NCBI GenBank assembly: GCA_959604475.1
Contig: CAUHBX010000099.1
Span: 1 to 5,225, forward strand
Reading direction: 5' to 3'
Length of the DNA stretch: 5,225 nucleotides
Source: an uncultured Eubacteriales bacterium
Lineage (GTDB): Bacteria > Bacillota > Clostridia > Lachnospirales > Anaerotignaceae
Below the pieces are notes generated by a model that searched no databases, was not told the origin of the DNA, and saw nothing but the letters and a program-made list of their open reading frames with translations. Positions 4,830 to 5,225 of this stretch are shown piece after piece. Position 1 is the first letter of the stretch. Each line of letters begins with the position of its first letter. The position numbers and the translations under genes were made by a program.

Positions 4830-5225
4830 TTATTTAATATCAAATTCGTATGCACAATATTTATCAGAATCAAATTGCTGCGACACAATTTTAATAATTC
4901 TATAGTGTCCACATTCTAAGTTATCAAAGTAATTTTTTAGATACAAAATCTGCTCATTTGAACTATTCCCCCTAATAATTAAACCAACATCATCTATACC
5001 TCCTATTGTCATAGGTACTAAAAACCATTGTCCATCCTTATATATTTCTATTTGAAAATCTTCTCCACAACCATATGTCTCATTTGAGGTATTATATAGT
5101 GTTAATAATAACTTATCATCAACTATAATCTCAGATTTATTTAAAGTGATATATATATTTTGAGATAAATTATTTTGATTAAATGTTGTTTTTACAGGTT
5201 GTCTTGTTATATAATCATACGTATT
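4830..5225 (-). CDS. Bacterial Ig-like domain protein (Big_14 type), C-terminal part
   Basis: The frame is open from the window edge to TAA at 4830, giving 131 residues; an ATG at 5012 is internal. The visible part is a beta-sandwich domain. One strand pair is IYITLNKSEIIVDDKLLLTL. Next comes YGCGEDFQIEIYKDGQWFLV (residues 51-70), a poorly conserved middle, then LECGHYRIIKIVS (103-115), and a final YEFDIK. The G-E-D-F-x-I-E...D-G-x-W and G-x-Y-R-I-x-K motifs are those of the Big_14 bacterial immunoglobulin-like domain, usually found at the C-terminus of clostridial surface or lipoproteins. The N-terminus, where a signal or lipobox would be, is outside the window. It precedes the S1 protease gene on the same strand, so the two may form an operon acting at the cell surface. 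That link is inference. Three Cys residues (53, 105, 124) are present. Confidence 0.82.
   Translation of the reverse strand, partial: NTYDYITRQPVKTTFNQNNLSQNIYITLNKSEIIVDDKLLLTLYNTSNETYGCGEDFQIEIYKDGQWFLVPMTIGGIDDVGLIIRGNSSNEQILYLKNYFDNLECGHYRIIKIVSQQFDSDKYCAYEFDIK

Overview
This is a low-GC, AT-rich window. It has strong AGGAGG/GAGGTGAT-type ribosome binding sites, TTG starts and LexA boxes of the Bacillus/Clostridium type (GAAC-N4-GTTC). Together with the protein families present, this suggests a Gram-positive bacterium of the class Clostridia. No RNA genes, CRISPR array or insertion sequence can be seen. No stretch over 300 bases lacks a gene.

Left part (1-850, + strand). An open frame running in from the window edge stops at 108. 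Two small unrecognised genes follow. One encodes a 71-residue protein (161-376). The other encodes a 79-residue coiled-coil protein (551-790), with a near-consensus promoter, a strong Shine-Dalgarno sequence and a very good terminator at 808-841. These look like accessory-region genes.

Centre (1032-3360): a divergent DNA-damage module. Leftward is an SRAP (YedK/HMCES-type) abasic-site shielding protein with all four catalytic residues. Rightward are an 83-residue small protein and a full-length Y-family DNA polymerase (DinB/Pol IV type), followed by a 15-codon open frame with a perfect ribosome binding site. The 130-base divergent intergenic region holds two LexA-like boxes in mirror orientation, exactly 30 bases apart. 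Each lies inside the -35/-10 spacer of one of two opposing promoters whose -10 elements overlap. The economical reading is that one LexA-controlled switch turns on abasic-site protection and translesion synthesis together. A diverged second copy of the box and leader precedes the polymerase gene.

Right part (3471-5225, - strand). A long bidirectional terminator separates the SOS module from two leftward genes. The upstream gene (cut by the window edge) encodes a bacterial Ig-like domain of the Big_14 type. The downstream gene encodes a chymotrypsin-fold (S1) serine protease with a pro-region like that of alpha-lytic protease or streptogrisin. The catalytic triad is intact, but the gene carries a one-base frameshift within the pro-region. 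Restoring one A in an AAA run gives a continuous 403-residue protein that begins at a strong ribosome binding site.

The most noteworthy items are the mirror-symmetric SOS divergon, the small protein tied to the polymerase, and the frameshifted protease without a visible signal peptide. Nothing here proves a wholly new system.
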